From positions 806,001-870,000 of the forward strand of contig JAPDRO010000008.1 in NCBI GenBank assembly GCA_030247885.1: a stretch of DNA of 64,000 nucleotides. Reading direction: 5' to 3'. Positions within the stretch are counted from its first letter, which is position 1; each line of letters begins with the position of its first letter. Shown here piece by piece: positions 32,699 through 43,401 of the stretch. The notes below the pieces were generated by a model, which saw only the letters and a list, made by a program, of their open reading frames with translations, was not told the DNA's origin and did not search any database. The DNA comes from Taxawa tesnikishii (nom. ined.). Lineage: Eukaryota; Ascomycota; Dothideomycetes; Dothideales. The translations under genes were made by a program, and so were the position numbers.

Positions 32699-34634
32699 CT
32701 ATCTACGTTTTGCACTGAGTGTCTTCAATGGGTCCGCCCTCCTGGCTGCCGGCTTCTTTCCCTTTCCTTTCATTCTGTTGTGCATGCGAGCCTTTCTGAT
32801 GCGATTTTCGCTTGTTTTTCCAAACCCGACAAAGCCGCCATCTCCTTCTGCAATGTTCTGTTTGCCGCCGCCTGGCAAAAGATAATCGGGTACATGCTTC
32901 ATGTGCGGCTGCACGCGTACCGCCTTTGATTCCTGGTCGTGGCGCAAATGCTGAAGTTCTGTAGGGTTCTCTGCAAAGTGCCGCTGCAACTTCTCGCTCT
33001 TCAGGAGCTCCTCCCTTAGCTCGCGGGTCCGGGCTTCGCGAACCGCCAAACGGGTGACGGAACGCAATGCATCACCCATACGGTAACGGAACCCTTCAAG
33101 TCGCTTCATGTCGAAGTCGTATGGCTGCACCTGCTGTCCTTTCTTCTCCTGGTGTTTGACAATCTTGGCAAGCACTTCCTCATCATGCTCCGCGCTGGGG
33201 ATGCTTGTAGGTTTGTGTTTTCTGTACAGCTCCTTGGGAATGACAAAGGACAGTGCCATGCCAGTCTTGCCAGCACGGGCTGTCCGTCCGATGCGGTGAG
33301 TATAGGACTTGCTGGATGTTGGAAGATCGAAATTCAGGACACATGCGACGTTCTTGAAATCGATACCACGGGCCACTCCATACTCCTTGTCGGTCTTTGT
33401 CTTCTTGCGCTTTTTCATTGTCGGTGCAGCGCTTTCGGGCCGGTCTCCGTCGAGTTCTTCTTCCGCACCGTCTTCTTTCTCCTTAGTTCCCTGTGCCTCC
33501 CCATCCTGACCATCGACAGCGTCTTCGTCGCCTCCATCGTCAACGACCTTCCTCCGTTTTCTGCCCTCCTCTTCGCCTCCCACTATTTCGTTGTCATCGC
33601 TTGCTATGAGGATGTCGTATACTCCACGGGAAAATTCCTCCACGACGTGAATCCTAGAATTGACTGGAAGCTCCGAGTTGAGGATGCAGCTCTTGATGCC
33701 GAAAACCTGGAGGAAGAGCTTGAGGCGGTAGCATCGATCAATATCGGAGACAAAGATGATGCATTTTCCTTTAACAAGTTTGAGCATGAAGATAGCGTAG
33801 ATCAGAAGGAACTTTTCGTCCTCTCCACACTTGACAACATATTGATTGAGCTTTGTGTCTTCCTTCTCTTCATCATCCAGCTCCAGCGTAACAGGGTCTC
33901 GGCAGAACAGTCCTTTCAGTGTTTGAACTTCGGTTCGAAGGGTCGCGCTCATTAAGACTGTCTGTACCCCTGGCGGAAGTGACTTCGAGATATTCTCCAA
34001 ATCCTCCTCATATCCATATGAAAGAATCAGATCCGCCTCGTCGATAACCAGGTGTGAAAGCTGGTCGAGCTTCAAGACCGATGCATTGAGAAGGATGTTC
34101 GCTCTTCCTGGGGTCGCTACCACGATCTCAGGCGCTTCTACCAGTCTTGCGCGTTGTACAGCGTCGGCTTCCTTGCGCGTAAGGTTCTCAACCCGAATGT
34201 CTTGCGCACAGAAAGCCGTGAAGGATTGGACAGCCTTGGTGACTTGTCCCGCGAGTTCTCGAGTAGGTACTAGGACAAGAGCGGATGTTTGCTTAGCGGG
34301 GTTTTCGGCCTTGCGCTTGAGGATGGCATGGAGGACGGGAAGCACATAGGCGGCAGTTTTTCCTGATCCAGTCTTGGCACGAGCTGAAAAAGCACGTCAG
34401 CATAGACCAGAAATCTATCTCGCAATGCATACCCAGAATGTCCTTGCCCGAAAGCGCAACGGGGATCGCTCGGGCTTGAACTGCAGTAGGTGCTGCAAAT
34501 CTCTCGCGCGTTACAGCTTGGAGGAGGCGAGGATCGAGCCCAAGGCTCGAGAACGATGTCGCAGCGTTTCCAGTCGCATATTGAGTCTCTATAACCTCTT
34601 CTGGCACATCGTGTTCGTTCAACTTGCGCTTCAT
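32699..34634 (-). CDS. DBP9: ATP-dependent RNA helicase DBP9 (DDX56)
   Basis: Two exons (34634-34433, 34383-32699) with a 49-bp intron encode an intact 628-aa protein. All DEAD-box motifs are present: Q-motif region [15 protein letters not shown], motif [11 protein letters not shown], Ia [12 protein letters not shown], motif [11 protein letters not shown], motif [24 protein letters not shown], and motif [12 protein letters not shown]. An acidic/Lys-rich insert ([11 protein letters not shown] to [10 protein letters not shown]) interrupts RecA domain 2, exactly as in yeast Dbp9. The C-terminus has [10 protein letters not shown] and a basic nucleolar-type tail. Dbp9 acts in 60S ribosome assembly in the nucleolus. 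The 5' flank starts with a short GGTTGT hexamer array. Confidence 0.95.
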
Positions 34635-35190
34635 GGTTGTGGTTGTGGTTGTGGTTATATGCGTCTGGGTTGTCTGGATAGTTTTTTGCCGGACAAGATT
34701 CTACGGAAAGTCTGGATGAACGAAGGCGGTGAGCGGAACACTTCCGCTCGAATCTCGCTCGACCCAAGAACTCTGACTCTTTCCTTACTCTATCATTCAT
34801 AATCGCTATCAGATGATCGTACTTCAGCGCAAATCGAACGTGTATCGGCAATGACTGCCTTCTTCTTCTTGCTTGTTGATCCCATATACCTAGATCTAAT
34901 GCTTACAACATGCTTACTAACACTTCAACCTCTTCACACACACCACCAATGGATGCAACTCTCGGCGCCGGCCTGCAGCTGAGCTCTCCATCAGGAGATG
35001 TTTTGTGCCTTGATGAGGGGTTTCAGGAAACTCTACTTTGTCTGCAAGAGGTGAGATCCTAGTGGGGAGAGGCAAGTGTTTCCTGCATTGCATTGTCTAT
35101 ATAATCCTTTATATGTTTCCATTCTCTTCCCACAGTCTAAGCACGCCTTTGGCGACAAACACCGCTCTCAGACAACCAGATCAGACTACC
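34635..35190. promoter_or_regulatory. Divergent promoter region: DBP9 (-) / NmrA-like gene (+)
   Basis: About 556 bp. At 34635-34656, on the plus strand, lies a hexamer array of GGTTGT-type units directly before the DBP9 start codon, i.e. in its 5' UTR. No other site was identified. Confidence 0.5.
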
Positions 35191-36137
35191 ATGGCGCGAA
35201 AGCTGCTCACCATCTTCGGTGCTACTGGTAATCAAGGTGGAAGTGTTATACAAACAATATTGTCAAATCCATCTCTTTCGTCGACCTACCAAATTCGTGC
35301 AGTCACGCGGGACCCTTCGAAGCCGTCATCCCAAGAGCTTGCATCCAAGGGCGCGGATCTTGTGAAGGCAGATCTGAAAGATATCGAGTCCGTCAAAAAG
35401 GCCATCGAAGGATCTTACGGCGTCTTCGCAGTGACGAACTTCTGGGAGATCCAAACCAAGGAGGGCGAATTCCAGCAGGGCAAGAACATAGCCGATGCCT
35501 GTCTTGCGACGGGCACCAAACACCTTGTCTGGAGCAGCCTGCCTTACGTGACCAAGCTGACGGACGGCGTGCTGGCACACACGGAGCATTTTGATTCCAA
35601 GGCAATGGTTGAAGAGTACATCGAGGAGAAGAAGGGTAGCATGATCGCGTCGTACTTCATGCCTGCTTTCTTCATGTCGAACTTCCAGACTTTCATTAGG
35701 CAATCTGCCGACGGCGTCCCGGAGCTGGCCACCCCGATCCGTGCCGACTCACCATGGCCTCTTATCGACCAACGCGCAGATTCTGGCAAATACGTCATGG
35801 GAATCTTCGAAGCCGGCGACACCGCCAACGGTGCTCACGTGAACGCTGTCAGCGAGTGGACCACAGGTCAGAAGATAGGGAGGCTTTCAAAGAGGTCACA
35901 GGTACTAAAGTGGAGATGAAAACCATCTCCGCAGAAGACTATGCGGCAAGCTTGCCAAAGCAAATTGCGGAAGAGTTGAAAGAGACACTTGTCCTGATCA
36001 GCGACTACAGTTATTACGGCAAGGGGATGGAGAAAGAGCAGGCTGAGAGTGACAAGTTTCTGCTGAAGGGTGCCAGTCGCACATCGCTGAAACAGTACAT
36101 CAAGAACAACGAACCTTGGCAGTGGCAGCTGAACTAA
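35191..36137 (+). CDS. NmrA-like NAD(P)-binding protein, with an apparent frameshift
   Basis: No intron is needed. The N-terminus KLLTIFGATGNQGGSVIQTI carries the GxxGxxG dinucleotide motif. It is followed by IRAVTRDPSKPSSQELASKG, FAVTNFWEIQTKEGEFQQG, KHLVWSSLPYVTKLT and YFMPAFFMSNFQT, all typical NmrA-family positions. After VSEWTTGQKIG the frame jumps by net -1 at the G-run 35878-35880. It continues FKEVTGTKVEMKTISAEDYA to the end NNEPWQWQLN. Total about 315 aa. NmrA-like proteins bind NAD(P) without being classical dehydrogenases, and include redox sensors that regulate transcription factors. Other members are reductases, so the role here is open. Confidence 0.87.
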
Positions 36138-37683
36138 ACCCGTGCATTGGTGCTGGCGCCGGCGGATGGTCTCGACTGTCATGAGCTGCCGCAGAGTTGT
36201 TCGACGAGAAGCCTTCAATGCTTGGACATTTTTTGTAGCTGCATACCAATAAAGTGCTCTTCGACTGCTTTCCACCCAGTGCCTTGCCAGATCAGACTGA
36301 ACCGAAGTGAAAGGTTTACGGCAGATATCCATCCGGTATTATGGTGTGAAGTCTTTGTGTTGGGCTAAGTGTTGACTTGCAGCCCTGATATTGGATCTGT
36401 ACGTTCGTTCTGTGGCGTGTGAGGGATCATGAAGGGTATGCGTGATGTCTGTTCTGGCTCCACACGACAGCACTAGTCGAGAAGCAAGTTTCTGTAAGTT
36501 GCTCGTGCTGAAGAGAGGCATCTCGCCTGGCCAGCGTTGTTACCTGTAACTATCCCAATGTCAAAATTCCAACCGAATCTGGGCCAAGATGCACCTTCCC
36601 GACAGCAGATGGTTCGACTCGCATCAAGCCAAGCCGACTTGTCACAGCAGTTCAAACGTGGGGCGAGACGCACGGAATGAGAGCGAAGTGGGGCAACGTT
36701 CTCCACAGCACAGAACAAAATAGATGTGCTCGAGTCGGTTGCCGCTCGCAACAGCCAAAAAGGCACTCATGAGCGAGCACGGGGCGGGATGGTTGTAGGA
36801 ACAGAGATGGACCCTCGATATTCCGCAAGAACGCAGGGCGTGTGCGATAGCTGCTGCGGTGTTTAGTTCCTTTTCTTGGGTAACGTGGCCCGTTTAGGAA
36901 GTGTTAGTAGTCAAAGCCGACATGGTACAGCAGCGCTAAGCTTTGGCTAACTCACGGCGTTTTTGTGGATTGCGCACTCACGGAGCAGCCTTCGTTCGCA
37001 GTTGCTTTGTCTGAACAGCGGGGAGCGGTGGAGGGATCTGGTCAAAGGGGAGTACAAGGGTTCAGGTTTGATCACGATCGTCAAAGGGAAAAGCGGGATT
37101 CGGTGTAGCAGGCTGATTGTGTAAGCGCGGCGAGTGAGTGATTGACAAGCTGCAGCGCGGAATCGCGGCGAAGAGCAAAAGCCGGTTCGCGCGGCCTTTG
37201 GCTTTGCGGTTTTTGTGGTGACATTTTGTGGGCTGACGTACAATCGTTGCCGCGAAGTCTCCCGACGGATCGCTCGAGGACCGCCCTTTGCCGAGCGACA
37301 CCTCTCGACTCTCCTTCCACCACACCAGACAACACCACGACTGCCCACATCCCGACCAGCACCACGCGCCTCCCTTCCCGTGTCAACCTGATAATCCTCC
37401 TTTCTTGCTCCTGCCACCGTGTTGGCTGTACAATTCTTGAGCGCAGTGCGGAGTAGGGGACGACGACTGCTGCTGCTGCAACGATCAGGACCGAGCACAA
37501 TCATATCAGATCCGCTTTCCATCAGTAAGCCACCATGCAGCATCTCCCACCCATCAATTGCCTGCCCCGCATGACGAGCGGCAGTCGCTGCCACTGTCAC
37601 ACAATACCCTCCATTTACCAGCCGTCTGCTGCACGTTTGCTAATACCCAATGGCTGCATTACTGACGTCGGGGAAATATAGAT
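36138..37683. other. Intergenic region of about 1.5 kb
   Basis: No gene recognised. It includes the long 5' flank of the oxidoreductase, with CA/TC-rich tracts from 37300 to 37680. ORFs of 100-217 codons on the minus strand (36947-37600) have no motif and overlap others in shifted frames. Confidence 0.5.
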
Positions 37684-39804
37684 ATGTCGACTCCCTCGCG
37701 CCGACACTCCTTTACTGCCTTTCAGATGGCCACCCACCGCCACCAGCCTATCCCTACATCAGCCACCTCACACCCCGATAACCCGATACCATCAGAGCCG
37801 CTGAGCTCTTCTGGTCCCAAGATGGCACCGAGCGAGTTGCGCAACTTCGGTGCCTCACAGTCGCCTCGCTCGTCTGGGGAATCCTTGGCATGGTCCGACG
37901 ACAACACCTCCGAATCTGACACCCCTTCCACACCTCCAACAGAGCTCACAGACGTCAGCAGCTCATTCAGAGAACCATTCGCGAGATCTGCAAGTCTGAG
38001 TACCGCCTCAGGAAAGCAGCAACAAGACAAGAGACGGCGTGCTTCTACAAACCTTATTGCATCCACATCAGAAGACATAAGGAGACTCCTGGGAGATGGC
38101 GAAACTGGTACAAAGTTCCTGCAAAAGTACTGCTGTGGTGGGGGATGCTGCAAGGTGAAGACGGTGCCGGTAGACACCTCCAAGCCTGGCTTCACACCAG
38201 TGGTAATTCCAGACAACGACGCCTTCCGTGCGCTGGACCTGAAGCTTAACGGTCTCACACTGGATACTGGCTTGTCGCAGGTTGTCGACTTGCCACAAAC
38301 TACTATCTCTCTTTCTCCGCTCTCTAAGGAGGCATCACAGAACCACGAGAGTCACGTCCACGTACACCCACCGGAATTTGTCCAGCCACATCCACCGTAC
38401 GATGTTTTCTCAGCACCAGTATACAATGCACGCCAGCTCACCAAGGACGGCGCTGAGAAGAGGACCTTCCACTTTGACCTTGATGTCACCGACTACCCAG
38501 ACGAGGGCGGTGTTGACTTTAAGGTCGGTGGGGCTATCGGAATCTGCCCACCAAACGATCCAGATATAGTGGACGATATCTTCAACATGCTTGGTGTGCC
38601 AAAGTTTGTTAGAGACAAGCCGATCCTGCTCAAGACGCAAGGCGGTCGCTGGCCGACTATTTGGGGTGATGAGAAGGCAAGAGAGCTGGTGACTACAAGA
38701 CGAGAGATTCTTACCTGGTGCTGCGACATTTCGTCAACCCCACCAACCAAGCAACTGTTCAGGCTCCTGGCCGAGTACGCAGATGCCAAGAACGAAAACA
38801 AGATCCTCATGTACCTTTGCAGTGCACAGGGCCAGGCTACCTTCTGCGACCTCAGGACAGGACCGCACATTACACTTCAACAACTCCTGCACGCTTTCTC
38901 CTCATCGAAGCCACCTTTCGATGCCCTCGTTTGCGTCTTGAGTCAGCTCATGCCACGTTTCTACTCTCTCTCCAACGATCCCCATGAGTCCTCTGCCCGT
39001 GAAGGCCTTGCTGGACGACGGCTGATCGAAATGGCCGTTACCATCCACGAAACGCAAAACTGGGACGGCAAGAAACGCACGGGTCTCGGTTCTGGTTATT
39101 TGGAGCGTGTGGCGAAGCAATACATTCAGGCCTCTTCAGGATCACAGCAACCCAACCTTCGAGTTCCGATGTTCCGCGGTCTGATGGCAAATCCACTATC
39201 TCGCGAATTCACTCACGACGGCCCAATGATGCTGATTGGTGCCGGCGTCGGCATGGCACCTTTCCGTGGTTTCATCTTGAACAGACTCCGAAACGCGAAC
39301 TGCGCCAACAAGATCTGGCTCGTGCAGGGCGTGCGCGACTCCTTGCTCGATGAGATCTACTCTGGTGAACTGGGTTCGCACGAGCACGAGATCAAAAAGG
39401 TCGTCCAGAGTCGCGCCAAGCCGCCGGTTGACGAGAACGAAGACGGTGTCCAGGACTCCTCGCAAACGGCAGATGGCAAGGGTGCCAAGATTGTGGATAG
39501 CAAGAAGAACAGAAAGGCGGCCAAGTACGTCCAGGACGAGGTCCGTCTGCAGGCCGATATCGTCTGGTTCGTCATTAATGCCATTGACGGCCGTGTCTTT
39601 GTCTGCGGCAGCAGCAAGGGCATGGGTGAGGGTGTCGAGGGCGCGCTGATCGATGTTGCCATGGACAAGGGCAACCTCAATTTTGAGGAGGCGAAGCAGT
39701 TCTGGCAGCAGAAGAAGGATGGAGGACAGTACATTGCTGTGAGTATCCTCCCATCCTACCCATTTCCATGGACGATGCTAACCAGTATCCAGGAAACATG
39801 GTGA
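37684..39804 (+). CDS. NADPH-cytochrome-P450-reductase-like FAD/NADPH oxidoreductase without an FMN domain
   Basis: A large exon (37684-39738), a 54-bp intron and a 12-nt last exon (39793-39804) give an intact 688-aa protein. The first 130 residues are Ser/Pro-rich and probably disordered, and they end in an unusual KYCCGGGCCKVK cluster. The reductase module then follows: the FAD motif PRFYSLSNDP, the helical domain (RELVTTRREILTWCCDIS, NKILMYLCSAQGQATFCD), and the NADPH motifs MLIGAGVGMAPFRGF, IWLVQGVRDSLLDEIYSG and FVCGSSKGMGEGVEGAL. The C-terminus is YIAETW, whose aromatic end stacks on FAD in this family. No flavodoxin domain is present, so it must take electrons only to FAD or pass them to a separate partner. 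The tiny last exon restores the functionally important terminal Trp. Confidence 0.85.
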   Translation: MSTPSRRHSFTAFQMATHRHQPIPTSATSHPDNPIPSEPLSSSGPKMAPSELRNFGASQSPRSSGESLAWSDDNTSESDTPSTPPTELTDVSSSFREPFARSASLSTASGKQQQDKRRRASTNLIASTSEDIRRLLGDGETGTKFLQKYCCGGGCCKVKTVPVDTSKPGFTPVVIPDNDAFRALDLKLNGLTLDTGLSQVVDLPQTTISLSPLSKEASQNHESHVHVHPPEFVQPHPPYDVFSAPVYNARQLTKDGAEKRTFHFDLDVTDYPDEGGVDFKVGGAIGICPPNDPDIVDDIFNMLGVPKFVRDKPILLKTQGGRWPTIWGDEKARELVTTRREILTWCCDISSTPPTKQLFRLLAEYADAKNENKILMYLCSAQGQATFCDLRTGPHITLQQLLHAFSSSKPPFDALVCVLSQLMPRFYSLSNDPHESSAREGLAGRRLIEMAVTIHETQNWDGKKRTGLGSGYLERVAKQYIQASSGSQQPNLRVPMFRGLMANPLSREFTHDGPMMLIGAGVGMAPFRGFILNRLRNANCANKIWLVQGVRDSLLDEIYSGELGSHEHEIKKVVQSRAKPPVDENEDGVQDSSQTADGKGAKIVDSKKNRKAAKYVQDEVRLQADIVWFVINAIDGRVFVCGSSKGMGEGVEGALIDVAMDKGNLNFEEAKQFWQQKKDGGQYIAVSILPSYPFPWTMLTSIQETW

Positions 39805-40144
39805 TCCGTCGCTGAACATTCAGATTGAAGTTGGTGTATGGCGTTACAAGGACAGGGTATGGGGGCTTGCAAAGGGAGGCGGTCTGTTTCGTTCGCTGTT
39901 CCGCACCGTTTGCCTTGGGCGGTCAATGGGTTTTCACGGTACCCTGAACATTCCCTTCTAGAAGCCTATGTACTACAGCGGTGGTCTTGTTTTGATAGCG
40001 TTCAAGCACGTTCTTCTTGTCGAGCAGTTGTCGTTCAGTACTGCCGAGTCCGACTGTTCGTTCCGAGATCATGTAGTCCGCCATTTAGATGACCCGAATT
40101 ACTTGGATCCCAACTAAGCGTGCAAAATCAATGCCCTGCATCCT
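39805..40144. other. Convergent 3' flanks, no gene
   Basis: 340 bp between the oxidoreductase stop (plus) and the 2EXR gene stop (minus). Nothing else recognised. Confidence 0.6.
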
Positions 40145-40990
40145 CTAGATCCGCACCGTGTCTCCCATCGTACAGAACGCGTAGGATCTGTGCGAACAAT
40201 GGAAACCTCTTGTCCGCTCAACCTCATGCGCGCGAGGGAAGCTGATCCATCGGTATCGGAACGTATTCGCAAGCATCCCCTCAACATGATGAGGCAGTGA
40301 GGTCCGGACATACTCCGTCTCTTCCACAGTACTACTGCCAAAGTGGAATTCGACACCCGGCAAGCTATAGCTCAGGATCGTCGACTGAGCATCGCACATT
40401 CTCTCTCGACACCAGTGGCTCCTAGGAGGCTCGGGGGTGGCGGCGAAGGCTATGCGGATAGATATGGCGGTCTTGCGTCCGTGCAAGCGATCGAGCAGTT
40501 CGTACAAGAAATCCAGGTGGTGCCATGTTCCGATATCGTTGACAACGAACAAGCGTTGCACTCTCTCCATGAACTTCCAGAAGCATGCGTTGTCCTTGAG
40601 GCAAAGAGTAGCATCGTTGTCGATCATGAATGTGTTCTTCTCCCAAGCAAAGTTCCTCGCCTCCTGATGGGTTTGCGGGCAGGTCCTGAGCAAAGCCAAA
40701 TTGATTGTCGAATCCACCCCGACCACACCGAAGTAGCCTGGCGGACCGAAACGGGCGAGGTGGGCATCGGCGTCGACGTTTCCTGCCTTGTCCCATGTCA
40801 CGTACGTATACACGTCGGGTCGGAGCTTTTCTGGCACAGCGAGGCGGACAACACCTTCGGGCGCCAGTGCGAATTCGTATATGCGGAGTCGAATCTCCGC
40901 GGGCAGTGAGAGAAGCCTGGAATTGCTGTTTTGTTCTGATGCTCTCGGGAGCTGCTGCCTGCCCTCTGACGGCACATCGTCGATAGACAT
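40145..40990 (-). CDS. 2EXR/F-box-like fungal protein
   Basis: A single-exon, intact 281-aa protein. The signature is RLLSLPAEIRLRIYEFALAP, followed by INLALLRTCPQTHQEARNFA and WEKNTFMIDND. This is the pattern of the 2EXR/F-box-like domain expanded in Pezizomycotina, with LRTC..h.EA..i.y..N.F. No function is established for the family; it may recruit substrates for ubiquitin ligases, which is inference. A long plus-strand ORF on the opposite strand is a shadow. Confidence 0.78.
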   Translation of the reverse strand: MSIDDVPSEGRQQLPRASEQNSNSRLLSLPAEIRLRIYEFALAPEGVVRLAVPEKLRPDVYTYVTWDKAGNVDADAHLARFGPPGYFGVVGVDSTINLALLRTCPQTHQEARNFAWEKNTFMIDNDATLCLKDNACFWKFMERVQRLFVVNDIGTWHHLDFLYELLDRLHGRKTAISIRIAFAATPEPPRSHWCRERMCDAQSTILSYSLPGVEFHFGSSTVEETEYVRTSLPHHVEGMLANTFRYRWISFPRAHEVERTRGFHCSHRSYAFCTMGDTVRI

Positions 40991-41335
40991 CTTCCGTTCG
41001 AATCTAGTGTCAGGGGTTGTGCGCTAATGTGCGCTCCTCGTGGACTGGTCTTGGGCAACTCATTCCAGAAATTCCGTAGCAATTTCACTAAGTCGTGAGT
41101 TGCGACAAGAAAAGCGGACGAGGCGGGAGACCTCCTGTTGTCCACTGTGAGGGAATAGATGACTGTGCTGCTTACGACATCCGGAATCCGTTCTCATGTC
41201 AGATGTATTTCCAATCCATCCTAGCGTAAGCCACGCATCCACCACTACTGGTCTGAAGCGTCGTTGAGTCCATTGCACTAACTGTCCAAGATTGACCTTA
41301 GAAACTACTCCAGTGTTGAGGTCCTCGTGGGGGTG

Positions 41336-42960
41336 TCAAGCTTTGTATGATAGTTTGTCCTTTTCCTCGGCCGAGAAACATCGCGGAAAGCCACTCAGTA
41401 GATACTGCGAGGATTTGCCAAACCCACTTCGGAGGACTAGAGCCATGACAACCTCTGCGTTGGGGTTGAACATCTCGAACTTCAATTGACCCGGTTCGAA
41501 CCACGCCTTATCTATCATCGTATCGATGACAGCATGGTCGAACTTGATCTGTAGCTAGTCAGCACTCAAAATATCCGGGGATCATGGGAGAGGTTCTTCA
41601 TACCTGAAGCTCTCTTTCGTCGAACCAGAGACCCCTTCGCTGGCACGCCATTGCTGTTCTACAGTAATATATGGAGTAAAGTCTATTCGCTACTGTCGCT
41701 TGAAGAAGTGCCCCAATTCTCACAACTCCTGTGAACTTCTCTCAAACCTACAGCAAATTTGACCTGAGGTTCATTTGATCAGTCACGGACTCCAGACGCT
41801 GTTTGTACGCATCTCATCAGAACAGATGGACTTCTCTGCTTCATTCCGTGCAATAGTATCCTCTTTGTCGAAGTAAAATGAGCTCGCTATAAGCTGGAAT
41901 GCGATGCGTTGTAAAATCTCCTTGTTCTCTGGTCTCCCCAGACGCTCTTGTGCTCTACATTGCACAGCAATAAGTTTCTCCTTGGCATCCAGCATTGGAG
42001 AGTCTTGTCCGAGATCAAGATTGAAGCGCCGATATGGCGAATGATACTTTTGAGAGGTTGATCTTTTATGATCATCGGGCACGAAGTCGAGCCAAGCGGT
42101 TTCTGTGGCGAGGACGTTGTCTAATCCTAGGTCTACATCTGGTGAGACAAGGCCTTACAGGAAAACTGCTGGACCTACCATTCTCCGGATGGTTTCTGCG
42201 ATAGGTAGATAGCTGGCCTCGGAGAGCTGCTCAACACGTTGCGATGGACTGTCATGTGGTATCATCAGACCGTCCATGCCTACAAATAATTTTTACAGAC
42301 TTACCTTCCCTGTTCCTTATCGTAGCGGCGTTTTCCCCGTTCCGATCGAGAGCAAATGATCCGGATGGTGGTGCATGACATCTGGCCAGAGGTACCTGCG
42401 CTCCTGGTCTGCGGTTGAGACTGGATTAGTGGAATGGATTACTCCGTCAACGTAGCCCTTCAGAGTTGCTCCATGGTAGAAATGTCTGAATAAAATTGGC
42501 GTTGCAGAGGTGGCAGCGGCAGCCTCCCATACTTTCATCTCCAGTCTGGGGTGATCCGGCCGTAAAAACGCGTAGATACCGGCTTTGTCTTCCGGACGGT
42601 TGTAGTTGGCTATCAGGATCGCATTCTTCCAGGTGTCTGACGCCGCTACCATCGCTACTCTTGGGCCTGAGTTCGAGGTTTGCGGTGTCCCGCCAAACAA
42701 TGGGTCGGATCCGCTCCTGAATGTAGTCCTCAAGACTTCGTGTAGAGGACCGGTTCTGTAATTGCTACCATGCTTCAGGATTCCCACTCGAGCCAGTACC
42801 GGAACACCATGAAACTCGCGCTCCAGGAATGCGTAGCAACACAGTTCGAGAAACCGTTCTATGCACGTCTTGACAGGTTCACTGGCCGTCGCTGTGAGGT
42901 TTCTCTAAGTATTGCGCCACGACGGCAACGGGTGACAAGAACACACCCTATCTCTCCTTT
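41336..42960 (-). CDS. Patatin-like phospholipase, probably incomplete
   Basis: Reading on the minus strand, an open block from about 42920 to 42317 has CIERFLELCCYAFLEREF, MGILKHGSNYRTGPLHEVL and PRVAMVAASDTWKNAILIAN. It also holds HGATLKGYVDGVIHSTNPVS, whose DG is the catalytic-Asp motif of patatins. A later exon (near 42082-41783) has RRFNLDLGQDSPMLDAKEKL and IAFQLIASSFYFDKED. The 3' part (near 41690-41336) has YCRTAMACQRRGLWFDEREL, then after a GT-AG intron IKFDHAVIDTMIDKAWFEPG and FEMFNPNAEVVMALVLR. The GxSxG nucleophile block expected at the N-terminus is not seen; instead a SesB-like piece lies directly upstream. Exon joins are incomplete, so this may be a relic. Intact relatives form N-terminal domains of fungal NLR proteins or stand alone as lipid hydrolases. 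Confidence 0.5.
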
Positions 42961-43401
42961 CTATTTCACGTATGAGATACCCGGCGGCTTGCTCGAAGCA
43001 TCATCAGCATGATGCGAGCCTCTGAACCGAGGTCTCCTGACTGTCCATGAAAGTTCCGGATGGGCACCGAGGCCATGGATGGCTATGATGCTTCTCAAGT
43101 ATGAGCCTTGATCCAGGCGTTACGAGCGAAAGACGTCAACTTACTCGAGTCCGTTCGGGAGGTCTTCTCGGTTTACTAGAAGCTTGATGCCAATCAGACG
43201 GTCTTTGTCACGCCGTCTGAGGTGGTAGATGCAGAACGGAGCAACAAGGGCTGCGTATAGGTATACCAGCAAGGCCAAGGCTGCGCGTATCTGTGAGGAG
43301 AAGTACGAAACGATCCCCACAGAAAGCAGTACAGAAAAGTTGTTCATAGAATACAGATCCGGAGTTCCCAGACACTGCTCGATCTGGGAAAGAGGCTGCA
43401 A
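42961..43401 (-). CDS. SesB-like alpha/beta-hydrolase N-terminal fragment with membrane segment
   Basis: The exon from 43401 down to 43145 carries a hydrophobic stretch (SQIRAALALLVYLYAALVAP), then HLRRRDKDRLIGIKLLVN. A 51-bp GT-AG intron (43144-43094) joins GLE to SIIAIHGLGAHPELSWTVRR in the next exon. The IxxHGLGAHPxxxWT motif is the first strand and oxyanion loop of the SesB/DUF676-type hydrolase domain found in fungal NLR-like and related immune proteins. The catalytic Ser, Asp and His are not present before the frame stops at 42961. The adjacent same-strand patatin-like frame begins right after. It could be the 5' part of one chimeric gene, or a fragment left by recombination. Confidence 0.45.

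Noticed and set aside
33152-33955. 267-codon plus-strand ORF opposite DBP9
   Set aside because: It is the antisense of a strongly conserved helicase exon; no motif or start context of its own.
36947-37600. 217-codon minus ORF upstream of the oxidoreductase
   Set aside because: Arg-rich composition from a CT/GA-rich 5' flank, no homology-like blocks, overlapping ORFs on both strands.
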